A stretch of DNA of 64,000 bases from Gorsachius magnificus. Lineage: Eukaryota > Chordata > Aves > Pelecaniformes > Ardeidae. The DNA lies in NCBI GenBank assembly GCA_034008185.1, contig CM067082.1, forward strand, positions 51,198,086 through 51,262,085, read 5' to 3'. How positions within the stretch are numbered: position 1 is the stretch's first letter; each line of letters begins with the position of its first letter. Position numbers and translations under genes: made by a program. This document shows positions 61,761 through 64,000 of this stretch, one piece after another. Below the pieces are notes generated by a model, which saw only the letters and a list, made by a program, of their open reading frames with translations, was not told the DNA's origin and searched no databases.

Positions 61761-64000
61761 GAAGCACTAAAACTTCCGAAAGACAGATAGCCATTTCTCT
61801 TACTCATGATCATCATTGCCTCTAAAATTAAACAGTGTTAAGGAGAAATTAATTGTGCATCCATCAATGATTAACCTAGGCATGATTGATTTTTTTATTC
61901 ATATTATTAGACTTGATAAAGCATTAGCATATTTTATTTTCTGCAAGGGCTAGTTTAGACTTCTGCAGAGAATTATATATCCGCTGCCAGTCAAAACACA
62001 GGTGATTAGCAAATTAAACTTCTAATCATTTTTGCATTATTGAAAACAAACTAACAGGAATGGTTAATGAACTGGATGTTAGCTTTCCGTAGAGTTTTAG
62101 ACAGGTTTTAATTTCAGAAGTTATTATGGTAATGACACTACTGTGTACTTCTCAAGCACCTTGGTACCAAAATCAAAACTGGCGAGTTTTTGTCATTAGG
62201 AAACATAAATAATTCAAATGGCCATAAAATAGTATTGTTTGTTGTGTTTGAGCAGTCTGGAAAAAAATCCTGAGAGTATCTGTATACAATTAAATACTAT
62301 CATTTATTTGAAAAAATAAGGAATTGTACAAGTCAGTAATGGAATCTGCTCTTTAAGGTACAAGCATATAAAAAAGTCTTAGGATTCCAGAATCCAAGCC
62401 TGGCTTGATGTTTGCAAGGCTGTTACAGTTGTAAATTGGAACAAAACAAAAGCTGTTTTTTCTTTGATATTCATATTTTCCTATTATTTGCTTATTCCCC
62501 TAGGATTACCCATAATGTTTTCAATTTGGTAACCACTCAGTAATAGCACTAAGAGTTCTATCAGCCAATTAAATTTATCAAGCACATAATTTGCCCACTA
62601 ATAAGATAACATTGCCAGGGTTGTCTCATTTTGTTTTTAGCCTCTTTTCCAAATTTCACATTTCAAGACAGAGATGGATACCATTCATTTCATACTCCTG
62701 CTTCCCTTATGCTGTTTTTCTTGCTATAATAGTAGAAAAGCATGCAAAGCACAGACCAAACGATGGTATAGAGGCCAGTAATTACATATCCAACAGAAGA
62801 TAATTTGCTGGGTTTTTTTCGTTTTATAACTTAAAAATGCTTTGTTTCATGCTAATTTTTTTTTTCTTTAAAGGTAACATGCAGATTTCTTCCATGAGCA
62901 CTAGTAATTTGGCTGCACTGTAAAAGAAATTTACCTGCCAAAACTTAATAGCCGATTTTTCTGGTTACTTTATTAATAAGTTTAGAGCATGAACATTTTT
63001 TATACTTTTCATAAAAATGAATAAACGCAAATGACAAGCTGGTTTTGTAAAGGAGCAAAGAGATTTGCCTGTTGGATTAAGCCTTAGTTTTGATATTTTG
63101 TGTCTTTGGGGAGGAGATAATTTGAACTGCTTCACAGTATTCAATCTGGGTCAGGAATGTGGAATTTAAAAGTAGGTTATTACCGACAGCAGAACTCACC
63201 ATTTCTGCTGTTTTCTTTGAATCCAGCATTTGACATGTTCTTAATTGTAGCGTATAGTGACACTGAAATGTGGCAGGGAATATGGACACTGTGGGTAAGG
63301 GATGATGCTGGAATGGCAGAGTGGTGTGTTTGCTTGCCACCCCATTTCCCAAGTGCCTCACTTTTACAGAATAGGAAGCCACTTCTTTCATGAAATACTC
63401 AAATTTTATTTTTTTTCCCCCTCTATTTTCTAGATGAGTTTTAGTAAAGGGTCAGAATGGGAGGAGAGAAAGTAGGAGAGAGTTAGTAGAGCCAGACAAA
63501 TCCAGTTAGCTAGCTTCAGCCTGCAGATCTGAAAAGACTGAGATTTTCGTAAACCGAGCTATTAACTGTCTATGTTTTATTTCTAAAAGCTGGATGAGGT
63601 TCAATGAGGAAGAGAATCTTTTAAAAAATATTTAATTGTTTTGTCTGTGTTGTATCTAATCATGCATGATATTGCTTCATGACATAACCATAGTGACACA
63701 GATTTAAACGTGCTTAATATAAAATCTTCCCAGTGAAATAAAGAAGGAGCTTGCAAAACATGCAGGGAGATTTGCCGGTCATGCTTGTGGTAATCTGTGT
63801 TCAGTGGAAGATTCTTATCTGCACTGCCAGACTTAACAGTGCGGCTCCTAATGATGTAGCCTCGATTAAGCAAATGCAAGGGGATTTTGTGTTGGGGTGG
63901 AGTGAAAGGAATATCAACGTTCCGGAGAGTTTTGAATGTGACCTCAGAATCGAAGCACAGGGAGAAATAATTTCTGCTCTCCAATTCTGGTAGCCTTCTC
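61755..64000 (+). other. ZNF521: ZNF521 intron 5, beginning
   Basis: Intronic sequence running out of the window. It is AT-rich with several T runs and no exon coding for the expected next finger (D-E-G-L-N-H-E-C). The open frames on either strand near 63077-63391 and 63601-63984 have no recognisable family features. Nothing else is evident. Confidence 0.7.

Overview
This window is vertebrate nuclear DNA, most likely from a bird, lying inside one gene on the + strand: the zinc-finger transcription co-regulator ZNF521 (EHZF/Evi3). The bird assignment rests on a well-preserved avian-type CR1 LINE 3' end (51958-52204), ancient amniote SINE/LINE relics, compact CpG-rich patches and a ZNF521 protein nearly identical to the mammalian one. 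I compared with the human protein from memory; no alignment was run.

Layout. Positions 1-41937 are the 3' part of a long intron. The giant zinc-finger exon (exon 4 in human numbering) runs 41938-45264. A 16.4-kb intron follows (45265-61669), then an 85-nt exon (61670-61754) and the start of the next intron (61755-64000). All four splice sites are canonical and the phases agree with the human protein: phase 1 into exon 4, phase 0 between exons 4 and 5, phase 1 out of exon 5. The two exons code for about residues 74-1219 of a protein of about 1311 residues. The first exons (NuRD-binding N-terminus, finger 1) and the last (final fingers) lie outside the window.

The main anomaly is inside exon 4. 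Between 42192 and 42231 the reading frame is broken by a cluster of deletions totalling 26 nt against the expected coding sequence. They destroy fingers 3 and 4, while the next thousand or so codons are open and strongly conserved. A local assembly or base-calling error is the most likely cause, but a real allele cannot be excluded from the sequence alone.

The introns hold no other gene I can support. They contain an ancient CR1/L3-type LINE remnant (about 56560-57560), a fossil L2-like LINE tail (about 26870-27540), three or four MIR-type SINE relics, degenerate repeat motifs common in reptile and bird DNA, simple repeats, CpG-dense patches, and AT-rich stretches that are candidates for conserved regulatory elements. 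Nearly all other open frames are short chance ORFs. I found no CRISPR, operon, RNA gene or evident new biological system.
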